A stretch of DNA of 64,000 bases, from the NCBI GenBank assembly GCA_009760855.2, contig WPIO01000016.1:2035001-2099000 (forward strand), written 5' to 3'. Origin of the DNA: Cristatella mucedo (taxonomy: Eukaryota; Bryozoa; Phylactolaemata; Cristatellidae). Both the position numbers and the translations under genes were made by a program. Shown in pieces: positions 20,906 to 63,895 of this stretch (the first letter of the stretch is position 1; each line of letters starts with the position of its first letter). A model generated the notes under the pieces. That model was not told where the DNA came from. It did no database searches and saw only the letters and a list, made by a program, of their open reading frames with translations.

Positions 20906-22190
20906 CATTAACACTTGTAGCAGAAACTCTGGCAAAAGCAATAATAGTAGCTGCGACCGTGGTAGCAGCATTAACCACAATTGTGGCTGGTGGGGGCCAC
21001 AGCTTCAGCGAGTGGAGCCTTGGCCGGGTTGGCTGCAGCAGTGGTTTGTTCATTCTGGCCGGTCTGGCTCGGGCCACTAACTTTTGACTGTTTTTGCTGT
21101 GGCTTGTCCGGCAATTAGGGCTGCTGTCCTTGGAGATGGCAGTGAAACTGCTTTTCGGGTGAAATGCTGGCTGGAGAGATTGGTGGATGTTTATTTCTGG
21201 AAACCCAAGGGGTGTGACAGCTGGCTGGCACTGTTGGGACAGTTGGCAGTGGCCCGACAGTTCGTCTACCGGTGGCAGCAGGCTGCCACCGGAAAGGGAG
21301 CTGTAAGTGCTGCTAGCAATCATGCTGTCCCTGACTGCCTCCGCTGCCGAAGCAGCTGCAGAATAGGAGGCACCACCAGCCAAAGATGATGGCGTGTAAG
21401 GGCAGCCCACGAACTTTGGTGCCAAGCAGGAGTCTGGTGATTCAGTGTCATGTGGATCACCAGCTGGATGACAGCCACAGCTTTTAGTGGCAGCTCTTTG
21501 GAGTTGTTGCCAAGCTCGTGAGATGATGCTGTCAGCATCGCTTGTCCGTGCAGGAAGGGAGAGAGAGGCACAGCTAGTCCCGGGTGGGGTGGGGAAAGAG
21601 GGAATGTGAGGGGGTGGGGGATCGGGAAGGAGGGAATGTGAGGGGGAGAGGATGGGGAGGGATGATGATGGAGGGAATGTGAGGGAGAGCCCACAAGGGA
21701 GGCTTACTTAATTGGCGATGCTACGACAACGCAGCAGTCACGTTTGGCCACTTGTCAGGTGTCCAAAAGAGAATACTGTCCAGAAATGAAAAGGCAATTT
21801 TTCTGTAAACTTTGATAGCCTCAGCTTAAACCTGGCATGAGTTAATGCTGCAAGTCAAGATTCCGTTGTCATGAACACCTTTTTTGGAACAATAGAGAGC
21901 TCCTACTTATTTTTTCAAGATAAACTCTAAGGTGGGTAGAACTGACGAAATCTTTAGCCATCGCTGTCAAACGGTGACTCTACAACAAGGTGGAGTGCAA
22001 TAGTGGGGGGGAGGGCTGTGTAAGCTATCAATGATGGACTGAAGGGTATTTGTAGGTCTTTTGGAACAACTGTCTGAGGACACAAGTGGAACACTTGAAA
22101 CAAGAAGTAAAGCTGGAAGTCTCCTACATTGTATTTTTAACTTTTTTTTTTTTTTTACTTTGCTTCTATTTTGGCACAGCATCTTAAAGG
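20906..22190. other. Unassigned sequence
   Basis: A GGGAATGTGAGGG motif recurs three times at 21600-21690. Nothing else is recognised. The T run at 22142-22156 leads into a coding-like segment. Confidence 0.35.
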
Positions 22191-22730
22191 AAGATGGACC
22201 ATGTTCAGAAAAGACTGCAGGATCCAAAGATGAACTTCTAAGATGCCTCTTGTGACCTCCACTCTCTTAAGATTGAGTTGTCAAGACTGAGAGAAGACCT
22301 GTGCCAAGAATCACTACTAGATGCCAAAAGGATATATGAATTGTGGGAGTTGCAGTTGAACAAAGAGTCTGCCGAAGGACACAGATGCCTGGAGAACTCT
22401 CTCAAGATGTTGGTCTCACAGCAGAGAAAGAGATTTCAAGAATAGTGGACAGCATAACTATCTCTGAAAAGAAGTTACATCTAGATTTTCCCGGCTCACA
22501 GATGTTGATGTCATTTGGTTTCTTATTTGAAGTTGAGGCGCTTTTGAAGACCCACGATCAGACCAAACTCCAGCAATGTCTAGATCTTAGAGGTGTCACC
22601 ACGCCTCCGGCCGAATTCCCCAGTGCCGTGCGGTGGGCGCTCAGCAGTGAGTGCGACCCACTGTGCACAACCCACCTTGTGCTCGTGCTCTTCATCGTCA
22701 TAGCTTCGAATTTCGACGGAGAATAGAGAG
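22191..22730 (+). other. Unrecognised coding-like segment, possible pseudogene
   Basis: Starting at an ATG at 22194, one frame runs with a single stop at 22239 and then stays open to a TAG at 22443. The second part has a heptad-like, charged composition (IELSRLREDLCQESLLDAKR, then YELWELQLNKESAEGHRCLE) typical of a coiled coil. A shifted frame continues from about 22440 to 22726. The upstream T-rich tract and TTGGCACAG at 22171-22180 look like a splice acceptor. Base composition is less GC-rich than the surroundings. I do not recognise the protein. It could be a retroposed or decayed gene fragment, or chance. Confidence 0.3.
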
Positions 22731-22909
22731 GCAGCTGTGCCACCCCGTGCGGCGTCAGATGCGTATCCTTACTCTACCGTGTGCTACTCTACCTTGCGCT
22801 CCAGAAGCCGTCCTGGCTTCGGACCTGTAGATAAGACCGTAAGTCGAATCGTACTGCTGCATCCGTGCTCGCTCGCCAGTTAAGGGGAATGTAGGCACCG
22901 TCCTGAGAG

Positions 22910-23110
22910 ACTGATGGCACACTAGGTAAGGCGGTTGCTTTCACGACCTCGGTCCCGAGGTCGTGGGTTCGATTCCTGCGGTGGGCGATCCTTTATCGCC
23001 AGTGCAAGCGATTCTTTATTGCCACTGCAAGCGGTGGTGATAGCCGTAAAGGCTCTTCTGTCGCTATACAAAAAGAGGCTGTTTAATCAGCTAGAATTTT
23101 TTTTTTTTAC
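22910..23110 (+). mobile_element. SINE-2 copy, well preserved
   Basis: The tRNA-like head has GGCACACTAGGTAAGGCGGT as the A-box side and a perfect B box GGTTCGATTCC. The body GCGGTGGGCGATCCTTTATC, GGTGGTGATAGCCGTAAAGG, CTCTTCTGTCGCTATACAAA and GGCTGTTTAATCAGCTAG is followed by a T run. The same parts recur at 31985, 38150 (antisense) and 40315. Confidence 0.85.
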
Positions 23111-23923
23111 GTGGTTAGACTGCACGAGCACTCTTGTGCACATCGAAACCTGTGCTGCCAAAGTAGCCTCTGCTTGCCCAGGTTGGCTGAAGTAGGCGTA
23201 GCTGTGAGAAAAGCCAAGCACGAAAGCAGGACGTCCCCTCTACCTTTAGGAGGGAGCTGCACCTCTTTCCCTCACCCCCAGCCAAGTTGCCACCAGCAGC
23301 AGCTGGAGCCCTAGGACCAGGACCAGCAGGGAGCAGCAGCAGCAGTTCGTGCATCAGACCCTGCATAAATTATTTTCGAAGTGCCTGGGGTGCACATCAA
23401 ATTTCCATTCAGATTTGTTTGGTGTCAGCTGTCTTGTTTTTACTTTTCAACACCGAACAAGTGATGAAGAGGCTTCCATTAGTGCTGCCATCAATTCACT
23501 CGGGTCGAAAGGTATTGTGCACTGACTGACTGACTGAACAGTTCAGACTGACAGCAGCACCTGGCTGCAGCCGTCCTTCCTGGCTGCCACGGCTGTCTGA
23601 CTTGATTCGCTTACTGCAGGAGAGCATGGGCACTTCTTGCCAGCAGCCGGGGTTTTCAGTCAGTCTGTGAGGAGTAGGAAGAGGAGTGGGCACGACAGTA
23701 AGCTCAACAGTTGCAGCAATCTACCTGCTGCTGTGCGCATATGATAGCTTGGCTGACATCGGTTGGGCAGGAGATAGGTTTACCACCGATGCTGCATCGT
23801 CAAGAGCAAGAGATATAAACCGAATGCTGCTTGCTGCATATTATGTCGTGAGATTTTTGGCTCACTGTCTCTTGGTGGCAGCACTAAGCAGCTGGTTATT
23901 TCTGTATGCACCCGTGGAGTGAG
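23111..23923. other. Unassigned sequence
   Basis: GCAGCAGCAG-type triplets occur near 23290-23345. There is no exon signature that I can support. Confidence 0.35.
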
Positions 23924-24200
23924 AGTAAGAGAGAGAGAGAGACAGACAGATAGACAGACAGATAGACAGACAGAGAGACAGAGACAGACAGAGAAAGATA
24001 GAGATAAAGAGACAGAGACAGACACAGAGAGAGACAGACAGAGAGTCAGAGAGACAGAGAGAGTGGGGTGATTAACCGATTGGCAGATAAGAAATAAATA
24101 TCGATAGACTGCGAGAGATAGGGGTAGTGAACCGGGTTGTGAAACAGACAGAGTGACTTGAGAGAGAGCAGAGAAAGAGAAGTGGAGAGAGTGAGAGCGT
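23924..24200 (+). repeat. Degenerate (GA)n/(GACA)n purine tract
   Basis: About 270 bases are nearly all G and A with CAGA and TAGA interruptions. Reading frames across it are low-complexity. Confidence 0.9.
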
Positions 24201-24470
24201 GCGAGAGCGAGCCTACGGGTGCAAACTTCTTTTCTCATGACCTCTTGAGCCTCTCGTCCGAGTGCACTCGCTGCCAGCACTGACTTTGCAGTCCCTCTAG
24301 GTTCATTGGCTGACGATGGCACTATTTCTCTCTGTCCTCTCATTTCAGACCGAGCTGGAAGAAGGGGAGATACAGCGCAGTCACGTGCTTGCTTGCGCTC
24401 AAGCTGAGCAGCGGCAATGATGGAGTGGCTGCGCGGTGAGGCCGGCTAGTGGCTGGCCGCTGCCTGAGTC

Positions 24471-24501
24471 TGCCTCTGCCTCTGCCTCTGCCTCTGCCTG
24501 A
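24471..24501 (+). repeat. (CTCTGC)n hexamer and pyrimidine tract before acceptor
   Basis: Five TCTGCC-type units lie just upstream of the acceptor CTGCTGCTGCCAG that ends at 24543. They act as, or extend, the polypyrimidine tract for the first coding exon. Confidence 0.7.
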
Positions 24502-24554
24502 CCTGCTGCCTGCTTCGGGCTGCGTGGTTGCTGCTGCTGCCAGTGCCGCACACC

Positions 24555-55836
<31,282 letters not shown>

Positions 55837-58564
55837 CGAAGGAGTCAACAAGAACAGCCAACGTTCCCGTGACGATTTGATGACGAGTGTACACGTTGCC
55901 CGGCTCTCGGCTTCCCTGGCCGCATCGAGCGATCGCCAATCAAGCTCTCTCTTGCCTCCGACGCTTCATCGGCGCTGCCGCCGCTCGCCGGGCGGGCGCA
56001 AGGGCGCAGCGACACCGAAGCGACCGGGTCGCCGAGCACTGCATGCCTACTTTGTCGTGTCACTTCCTTGCACAGCTAAGCTTGGCAGCCGGGCCCCGGC
56101 TGACGTCGGTCGCCACGCGGACGAAAGCCGGAGGGGGCCTACGCCGGCCTGACACGCCATGACACACGACGGACACTGCTGCTGCTGCTCGCCGAGCTGT
56201 TCGCCCGCCATCGTCGCCACGTGGACTCGAAAACTGCCTGCTGCCCTACCAGCAAGTGGTTGTCAGTGGGTCGTTCTGACCCGGCAAAGCCGCTGCACTT
56301 GACTGCAGCCTCCTTCAGGCCGAGTTGTGCCATGACTTCCGTCGCGCGACGCCATTTCGATTGGAGCGCCGCGTGCAGAAGCCGGTGGCTGCCCCCAGTT
56401 TTGTTTGTTTTTATTACATGGTGCTGGCTGCCACGGGACTCGGAACTTTATGAGACTTGAGAGAGCGGCGGCGGAGGCGACGGCAGTAGGCGATGCAGTG
56501 GCGGCTGCGGCAGCGCTCCTTCTCAGAGCAGCACGGGGGAGGGGGCAGCTGGCACACTTGGCGAGTGCGAGGGCCAGCGGCACCACTTGCAGGCTCTCCT
56601 GCGGTCACGACGCGCAGCGGCAGGCGCAGCCTTGCCGGGCGACCCAGTCTGTGTCCGCCTCAGTTCCTGCCGTTGTCGAGGGCTGCACGGCACCTGCCAC
56701 GGCTGGCGCTGCAGGCCTCCGGCAGCTGGCTGGACTGCCCCGATGCTGCCACTGCGCCCGAGTCAGCCGTTGTTGTTGGCCGCGCCAAGTAGTTTCTGTC
56801 GATGGCCCGCAGTTGAGCTTGTTGTCCCCGGAGCAAAACTGGAGTCGAATCCCAGTCAATTGACCCCACGATATTAAATCTCTCTATTTAAAGCTCACCA
56901 CGATCGATGTCGGATGGTTCTGCGATGGCAGAGATGAGCTTCTTCTTCGTCGTCGACGATCGCCTGGGCACTCTGGCGCCGCACATGCTCCTGGCTGGTC
57001 TGAGCTTGCGGGTCGCGCTCGTGCGTTGACCCTCAGTGGGCCGTGATCGGCCGCAGAGGAGCCCGCTCGGCCAGGTTATGCTGGTGTGCAGGCTGCACTG
57101 ATTGCAGTGGTGCAGTGACTGCCATCTCTGGGGGCATGCTGTGCTGTGCAGCACGCTATGCAGCGCGGTCTTTCGTGGATCCAGATCAGCAGGTGTTGAG
57201 GCTCTTTTGGATCTCAGCATTTGATTTTGACGTTTGTATCGAGCGATTCGCTCAAAAACCCTAGTCCTTGCCTTAACCGGTGAAAGCTCCTCAGACCCGT
57301 ACATCGTCAGAGCATTCCTCACAGCTCTCGTTCCATTCCCAGCATTCCTAGCAGCTCTCGTTCCATTCCTGGCTGCCATTCCCTCCCCCGCCAGCTCGTC
57401 GAGGTGATCGGGTCGGAACTTTTGTACAAAGATACCGGGTCAGGGAAAAATGTGCTCATCCATCTCCCGATAGTGGGCAGAGTGAACTCGCTGCTACACG
57501 GTAAATTTGTAGACTGCATACCAGCACATTGCAGCAGCTGTAAGTTGGCCCATGTTGCAGCGAAGAAATTCACCTGGATCTGCTGATTGAACCGAGGTCA
57601 GCGCAAAGTGCACTGCGTCTATTTCTCGGTCGTCGTTATACATTCGGCGCCATGCAGGTGGTGGCGTAATACTGACATTGCGCGTATACGTAACACCGAC
57701 TACTGCATAAGCCGCGGGTATATGCATCTCCTGACCACGCGCGCGCGGTGGGCATATGCGCGAACATCGATCTTCACTGGCGTACGCGATCTTGACATGC
57801 ATAAGTGACGATGCATGTGAGCGTAGCTAACTGGCGTGCTTACGTGGCGTGGAAGTTTGTTTTGTTTCATCGACTTGACGAGGCAAGCACGATCTAGCTT
57901 TGAACATCAAGATCGTGCAAAGATACTTCAGCTCCGCCTTTCACTCACTCGTATGTGCTACTTGTTCGATCTGGAACATTTGTTTTCCTTCATTATTTGA
58001 TAGTCTGAGAAATCAGCTTCTTGAGTGGAAGGCCTGGTCCGAATGATCCACGTGATTCGACTTTCGGCGCACGGCAGACCGCTTTGGCCGCCATCTGGGG
58101 CAGCCTGCACACTGGGCTGAAAGTGCTTGCCTCCTGCCCCTGCCGCTCCTGCGGGACGCCCCAGCCTAGCACCGACCCGCCGCTGGCGTAGACAGCGACA
58201 TGAGTCTCCAGCTATTGCGAGTGTCCCTACGCCAGCCGACTGCCATCAACGACAAAATTGTCCTACCTGCGGCTGATCGTGCGGTAGCCGCTGAGGTTCG
58301 TGCCGGAATAAAAAGATTATTTCTGATAGCATTTGTGCGCCATTATTGCTCATTTACTTTGCTCGTCTGCCCTTGTATGAGAATCTTGCTGGTTTTCGCC
58401 CCTCAAATGAAAATCTCAGCCTCTCCTCTAGGTTAAAGTAAAATGTGCGTTAGTGAGTGGCGTGTATAACATCAAGCGTGCGTAAGAAAGACACAAAAGA
58501 AAATTCACATCGGATCCAGCAAAAATGCTGTGGTGGAGAGCCAGTTGATTTCACTTCGGCTCTA
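55837..58564 (+). other. 3' flank and possible 3' untranslated region
   Basis: The nearest polyadenylation-like hexamer I see on the + strand is ATTAAA near 56872, about 1 kb after the stop. Its use is unproven. A GC-rich part (55.9-56.8 kb) has long frames on both strands without domains. 57.3-58.5 kb shows nothing that I recognise, apart from a local CTCGTTCCATTCC duplication at 57327 and 57357. Confidence 0.35.
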
Positions 58565-59230
58565 TAATAATAATATTACTAATAATGCACTTGATGTTTG
58601 CGCTCGGAAGAACTCGAGTCTATTTCTAGGGCGCTTTACATTTGTTGCCACCTAAAGGAAACTCAGTGAATGCAGTGAGGTAATATCATGCTTGATAAAC
58701 AAACGAATATGGAATAGATAGTAGTGGCATGCTGGCCGACATGCAAATGTTGTTAGTGGCAGCATGCACAGTGGCCAGCGATGCATTAGCACTGTGAAGG
58801 ACCTAAATGATCTGAACTCCACCAAAATGCTGGCACTAAATAGAGTATATCCCAGCCTTTGGAAGAGATGCCGTAACGTCGGTGGAAGTGAGTTCCAGAT
58901 TTTGGGAGCCCGCACTGCCCAAACTAAAGGGACGTCTCCTGATGGATGTGAAAAGGGTCGTTCGAGGCACAGCTAAACGATTTGAGTCAATAGAAGAGCG
59001 CGTGTGGGTAAGATGCTTAGCCTGATTGAGAGTAGATCTTGGATAGGTGGCTGGAGCCACAATGAATGAAGTGGACTCTAAAAAGCAGAGTGAGCAAAAA
59101 CCATGCTCATTTTATGTCTGCTGAGTTGGTGCCAGGCAGGCCGGTGAAAGGAAGTCGTGTATTGTTGAAACTTCGACGTCCCCCGATAGACAAGCCCACA
59201 CGACTCTAGCTTTTCCAGCGACTATTAAGC
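58565..59230 (-). mobile_element. LINE-B copy, antisense, with many small indels
   Basis: ATAATAATGCACTTGATG, GGCGCTTTACATTTGTTGCC, GGTAATATCATGCTTGATAA and AATAGAGTATATCCCAGC follow LINE-B order on the reverse strand. Compared with 38365-39205 there are frequent 1-4 base insertions, such as GTGGCCAGCGATGCATTAGC for GTGTCAGCACGCATAAGC. Reading frames are destroyed. Confidence 0.75.
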
Positions 59231-59234
59231 TAAC

Positions 59235-61270
59235 ATTATTGCTTAACTAGAAGTCCCTCAGCTGGCGCAGCCGCCTGCGCACGTCTCTGACGAGGAAGCA
59301 GCTGGGCAGCGGCTTTGAACGACTGCGAGCACTGCCGCGCTAAGGCGCAGTCGGCGAGAGCTTCACGGTCGCGGCTTCGACCGTCGCGATCCGCCTGCGG
59401 CCGCCGCCACCTGCCGCCGGTATCATCGACGCCGCGGAGTGGTCGCTCGCTCAGTCGCAGCTCCGGCACCTTGCTCTGCGGATGCTGTTCCGGGTGCGGT
59501 GCACCGCAAAGCGGGCGCCGCCGTGAACATGAAGCGCATCGACGCGCAGCGGCACACCACCACCACCGGTGCAGCTGACGCGACAGCCGCCGCGTGAGCA
59601 TAACGCGACGCTCTCGGCGGCGCAGACCAGACAGGCGGTACGATCCTGCCGCCGTCGCTCGAGGCGCCTCTGAGCGCCGGACGCTCTGCTCGCCAGCTCA
59701 ACGGTTGCCCGGGCAGCCGACGAGCCGCCAGCGTCGTCACGCCTTCGCCTCACGGGAGAGCGACGGCAGGCGGTGCGTTCGGCCGCCGCGGAGCGGAAGA
59801 GCAAGCCGGGCGATTCCCATCGCGGCTGCGAAAATACTCCTAATCAAACCGCTGCAAAGCGCTAGTCTGATACCGCCACTACGTCAACAGCTTCTCAAGA
59901 TTCGCTGCTCTACAACATCTGCGCACCAGTGCGCCACCTCGAAGCTGGCGTACATAGCGATCCGGTAATAAATGATTAATACGCTCACCCACGTCCGTTA
60001 AACTCAAAGGCCACTACTCGCGTTATCAGAGTGCTTAGCGGAGCCACCTCCGCCCAGCGTTGCGCGGCGCGAGCGCACTCCAGTGACTCAGACGCGTAGT
60101 GGGCGAGACGGCCGCACTGGAGTCGCTGACCTGGCAAGCATATTATAACGCGCGCATTATTGCTGATGATTATATACTATCAAATTTTCAGGGATTCGTA
60201 ACGCTCGGTCTGGCGAAAGCGCACGCCCATCACGAACGAATGCTCGGGGCGGAGTTTTCAGCAACGAGAGCGTTGCCAGCCACATTTATTAGCGCGAAGC
60301 ACCGGTGCCGAGCCGGTGCTCGGTGCTCCGCCTGACGACATCCATGCGTCCGGCATCTGGTCAGCGTGACGGTGCGAGCGTGGGAGCAGATGGTCGGCGG
60401 TCTTACGTCGAGATCGCCGGGCACCCGCTGCCAGCGACTTGGCTCACGCGAAACGAAGAATGATGGCGGGAATAAGGTCGAGAATGACGAACTGCAGTAC
60501 CCCAGATTAGCGCGGCAAGGCGTCGCTTAGCCTCACACGCGCACCGCTCTGTCATCTCAAGTCCCTTTTGTTTTCTCGGATGACGCGCTCAGTAGGTCAA
60601 AACCTGGGAAGGGACTCGCTGTAATCATGCAATCCCGGTAGCATGCGCCTTCTCAACGGGCGTCTAGCGGCAACGCGCATAGCGAGCTAATTCTGAGCTG
60701 CCTGTGGTTAGAGCGAGCAAGCTCCGCGGACTTGAGGCACTGGCGAACGCTGTGCTCGCTGAAGGCGTCTCGCCGCGTCCCCTCTTTTGTTAGCCGCGGT
60801 TAGGTGGCAGCCAGTCGTCGTGCGCCAACGTACGCCGTTTACGCACCTGATGCTTGGAGCCACACCGTAGTGTCAGTCGCGGCAGTTTCTCATCACCTGT
60901 GACGGGCAGCACCTGCTCGGGCCAAAGTGCGGATCCGTGGTATTGCTGTCGACGGTGACGGCTCGCAGCCTCGGCGAGCCGATAGACGCAGCCCTCTCCA
61001 CGAGGACCGCGGCAGGTGTACTCGATGTTGAAAGAGGCCCGCTTTGCACGTCCACGCCTTGCAACAAAGCGTGACGAGCGCTCGGCTGCTTTACGCTCAA
61101 TGCGTCATGTCGACCAGCGGACATCCAGGTAGCGGCAGCTCCGCGCCAGCAGCTGCAAGCGAGAACTGGTACGGCAGGCGGAACAGGAAGCACGGACTGC
61201 GAAGTGGAACCGGAAGCGGACTTGGAACAACGTGGAGCCGAAGCCTCGGTTTTAGAGACAAGTAACTGAG
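59235..61270. promoter_or_regulatory. Second CpG-rich block
   Basis: CG dinucleotides are dense at 59.24-59.83 kb and moderately so up to 61.27 kb. Several 90-210-codon frames on both strands overlap each other and lack domains, as expected of GC-rich non-coding DNA. It could be a promoter island of a gene outside the window. No splice donor stands out enough to call an exon. Confidence 0.4.
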
Positions 61271-61594
61271 CAAATGAGCGTGTGAGAGCAGAGCAAACCG
61301 TGGGCCGCAGAATTCCATTTAAAAGGTGTGGAACTCTATAATCACTGCTCACCAATAATACTAAGCCGGGTAAAGAGGAAAAGCCAGTGCTAAGGCATCG
61401 CTGAGACCTAAACTTATGTGCGTGTACATTGCAGATGCAGGGAAATGTTGATGGCATGATTTCGTCCGTGCTCACAACCCCTGCTCTCATGCAGGAGGCT
61501 TGGATAGAGGCCAAACTTGCATACCTTGTAGATGCAGCTGGGCTGGCTCACCACCAATAGAAACTGAGCTGTGTCTAGTCCCAATTCGCGTGAG

Positions 61595-61740
61595 TATAGA
61601 GTACATTTTATTTGTATAGCACTCCTGCGCTTAGACCCAATATCTATCTAGTTGCTGCTTTACGTATGCCATACAGGGCCTCGAGACCCACCACCTCGGT
61701 CATCAAATGCACTACGCCACATCACTGACCACTGGGGAAG
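61595..61740 (-). mobile_element. Degraded SINE-1 copy, antisense
   Basis: TTTATTTGTATAGCACTCCT (tail reversed) is followed by GGGCCTCGAGACCCACCACC (B box reversed) and AATGCACTACGCCAC. Confidence 0.5.
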
Positions 61741-62499
61741 AGGGAGGAAGACAGTGAAGGTGAAGGCAAGTAAGAAAGGTTTGGGTTTGTTAAAATGTAA
61801 AATACTAGGCGAGTGTATCAACAGAGTGTAGGTGCATTTCTGTCCTACTGACGTGCTGACGCCCTCTTTATTGTGATTAGGTGAAGCAGTGACTATGACG
61901 AATGAGTACCTGTAAACATGAAGCTGCTTTGATTAAAGTCGTCGATAAAGCTTGAAGAACAATAAGCTCTTTGCTGCTTTGGCTGTAGGATTTAGCTTGT
62001 GTCACGCCCGGAGTTTTGATTGGTCCCTTGCTACAGCAAAGAGCTGTCTTGTTGCAGCGGAGCAGTATGCTGCGTGACAGTCGTTCCATTTTGGTTCCTA
62101 CATAGCATTGCGAGTGACACCAGTGGTGCTCAAACCACGGGGAAATTTGATGGCTTAGTTGGTGCCGAGTTGGGAGGAGCTCGATCGCAGAACGCACCAA
62201 ACTTTAAGTAAGCGAAATTCTGACGTCATGCTAAAAGCCTCAGTCTAGCTCACTTTCCGCTTTTGCTTCATATATATAGTATAGTCGTTATCTCTGATAC
62301 ATATATATAGCCTGTCATTGTGTTTATTTAAACACGAGCATTACACTGTCAGAACACTGATCGTGTCTTTGTCTCTTCGCTGGCACGTGCTCGCACTACT
62401 CAAGCAAGGTCATAGAGTTTCGATTCCCAAGCTGCAGCAGTTCTTCTTCCCTTTGCGAAAAGCATATGCAAAGCTGTTTCTCCATTTATATTGCAACCT
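61741..62499. other. Unassigned sequence
   Basis: AAAGCTTGAAGAACAATAAGCTCTT-type text forms a small hairpin near 61947-61972. GCAAAGAGC and its complement recur at 61967 and 62035. No gene is recognised. Confidence 0.35.
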
Positions 62500-63645
62500 C
62501 TGGGAAAAGTGATCGTGCCCATGGAATGATATCACTTTTATGCTGACGATACTCAGTTGTATTTTGTCATTTAGCCCGAAATCGGAATCTGCTGCAGCAG
62601 CTGCGAAACTGGCGAACGCTTGCTTTGCCGATATTCGATCCTGGATGTCCGGAAAAGCTTTCCTGGAAATTAAATGACGATAAAAACCGAACTGCTTCTC
62701 ATGGGGACACCCCAAGCGTGTGTGGCGATTGAAAAGTGCTTCTGCTGTTCAATAGGGTGATGCCATATTAAATGTGCGACTCCCCACCACGTGCTCGTAA
62801 TCTAGGGTGTAAAACAAAGTTCGACGGCTGCTCAATAAAAGCTTTCATTCAGAAGACTGCGCTCTCAGCTAGCCAGCATCACCGATCCTGATCCCTATCT
62901 CAAAGATTAGGAGGCTGTCTCCCCTCAGTATTTCGAAAAATTCCCAACACTAGCTCTTTAGTTCTGTCTCGGCTTGATTATTGTAACTCCCTTGGCATGG
63001 GCTGCCAAAGCTAGTTGGCTGATGCCCACTGCCAGCGGACTGTGCAACATGGCCGTGCGCTGCGGGTCTCAGAGCCAGCGGTTTGAGCATGTGTCACCTT
63101 GCTGAAAGAGCTGCCAGGATGGTTTGTCCGGTTGAGCGTGATTACAGGCAGAGCAGTGCCATGCTACACGCTGCACAAAGATCCTGCCACGGCTTGCAGC
63201 GCTCGTCACCTGGCTGAACTGCCGCATCGCTTTCAGCCTGTTCGCGCTTTTCCCTCGGGTCCCATAGTGGACAATAACATTAGCTGTCCCATTCCGGGGC
63301 TCAAAAGATCAGCCGAAGCGACAGAAGCTTTGGCTCTATGGGTCCTAGACTGTGGGACTCGCTTCCACAATTCTTACGCAACGATATCCTACTCCAAGCT
63401 GTCGACCATGGCAACATCTTCAGCGGTCCTGTGCAACTGTCACTTCTATGCTACTCACCACCTCAACTGCTCTCCTGACTCTGCTCATGCTTCAGTCTCT
63501 CTTTGTGCGTGAGACAGAGTCTGTTGGACCGAATGCGTACCGAAAGCCAAGCCTTAGCTGCAGTATTTGGCGGTAATACAAGCTCCTCCTGCGTAACATC
63601 CACATGGTCTTTAGCGGACTTTGGTGGAGTTACTGAGGCCACATT
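62500..63645 (+). mobile_element. LINE-A copy with many small indels
   Basis: ATATCACTTTTATGCTGACG (the YADD-box region) is followed by ATTCGATCCTGGATGTCC, CGGCTTGATTATTGTAACTC, GTTTGAGCATGTGTCACC and CTATGGGTCCTAGACTGTGG. The tail TGCGTAACATCCACATGG and GGTGGAGTTACTGAGGCC end near 63645. Compared with 1680-2410 and 11391-12450 it carries a dense set of short insertions. The protein is not readable in one frame. Confidence 0.8.
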
Positions 63646-63654
63646 GACATAGCG

Positions 63655-63810
63655 CTCAGAGAGCTGTGGTCCAGCGGTTGGGTGCTCGGCCCCGACTACC
63701 CAGGTCTCGCTGAGGTCGTGGTGCAGAGTCCCGAGGTCAGGGTTGAGCAAGTGTGGCGCCTGAATAGAGATTTGAGTTCTCTTTGGGCTGCTATACAAAT
63801 GCATCATGCC
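63655..63810 (+). mobile_element. SINE-1 copy
   Basis: GTGGTCCAGCGGTTGGGTGC, CTCGCTGAGGTCGTGGTGCA, GGCGCCTGAATAGAGATTTG and GGGCTGCTATACAAATGCAT follow the family order, with extra inserted bases. Confidence 0.75.
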
Positions 63811-63814
63811 AAAT

Positions 63815-63895
63815 GTATCGAATCATATAGAGAGATTAAGCCCTCTGAGGCGCTTTTTATCAAGTGCATTATTGTGGCTATTATTGTAACCGTGC
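63815..63895 (+). mobile_element. LINE-B tail fragment
   Basis: AGAGAGATTAAGCCCTCTGA, GGCGCTTTTTATCAAGTGCA and TTATTGTGGCTATTATTGT lie directly after the SINE-1 copy. Confidence 0.7.

Noticed and set aside
22343-22726. 127-codon frame as a gene of its own
   Set aside because: The first third is a shifted reading of the coiled-coil-like frame, and I see no family match. It is kept only as part of the uncertain 22191-22730 segment.
57404-57586. Possible additional RalGEF or kinase-like exon
   Set aside because: The frame is short, lacks a convincing acceptor and donor, and matches no RA or RasGEF motif. The gene already has a stop at 55836.
59236-61514. Frames of 90-213 codons on both strands
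   Set aside because: They overlap each other, sit in CpG-rich DNA and have no recognised motifs.
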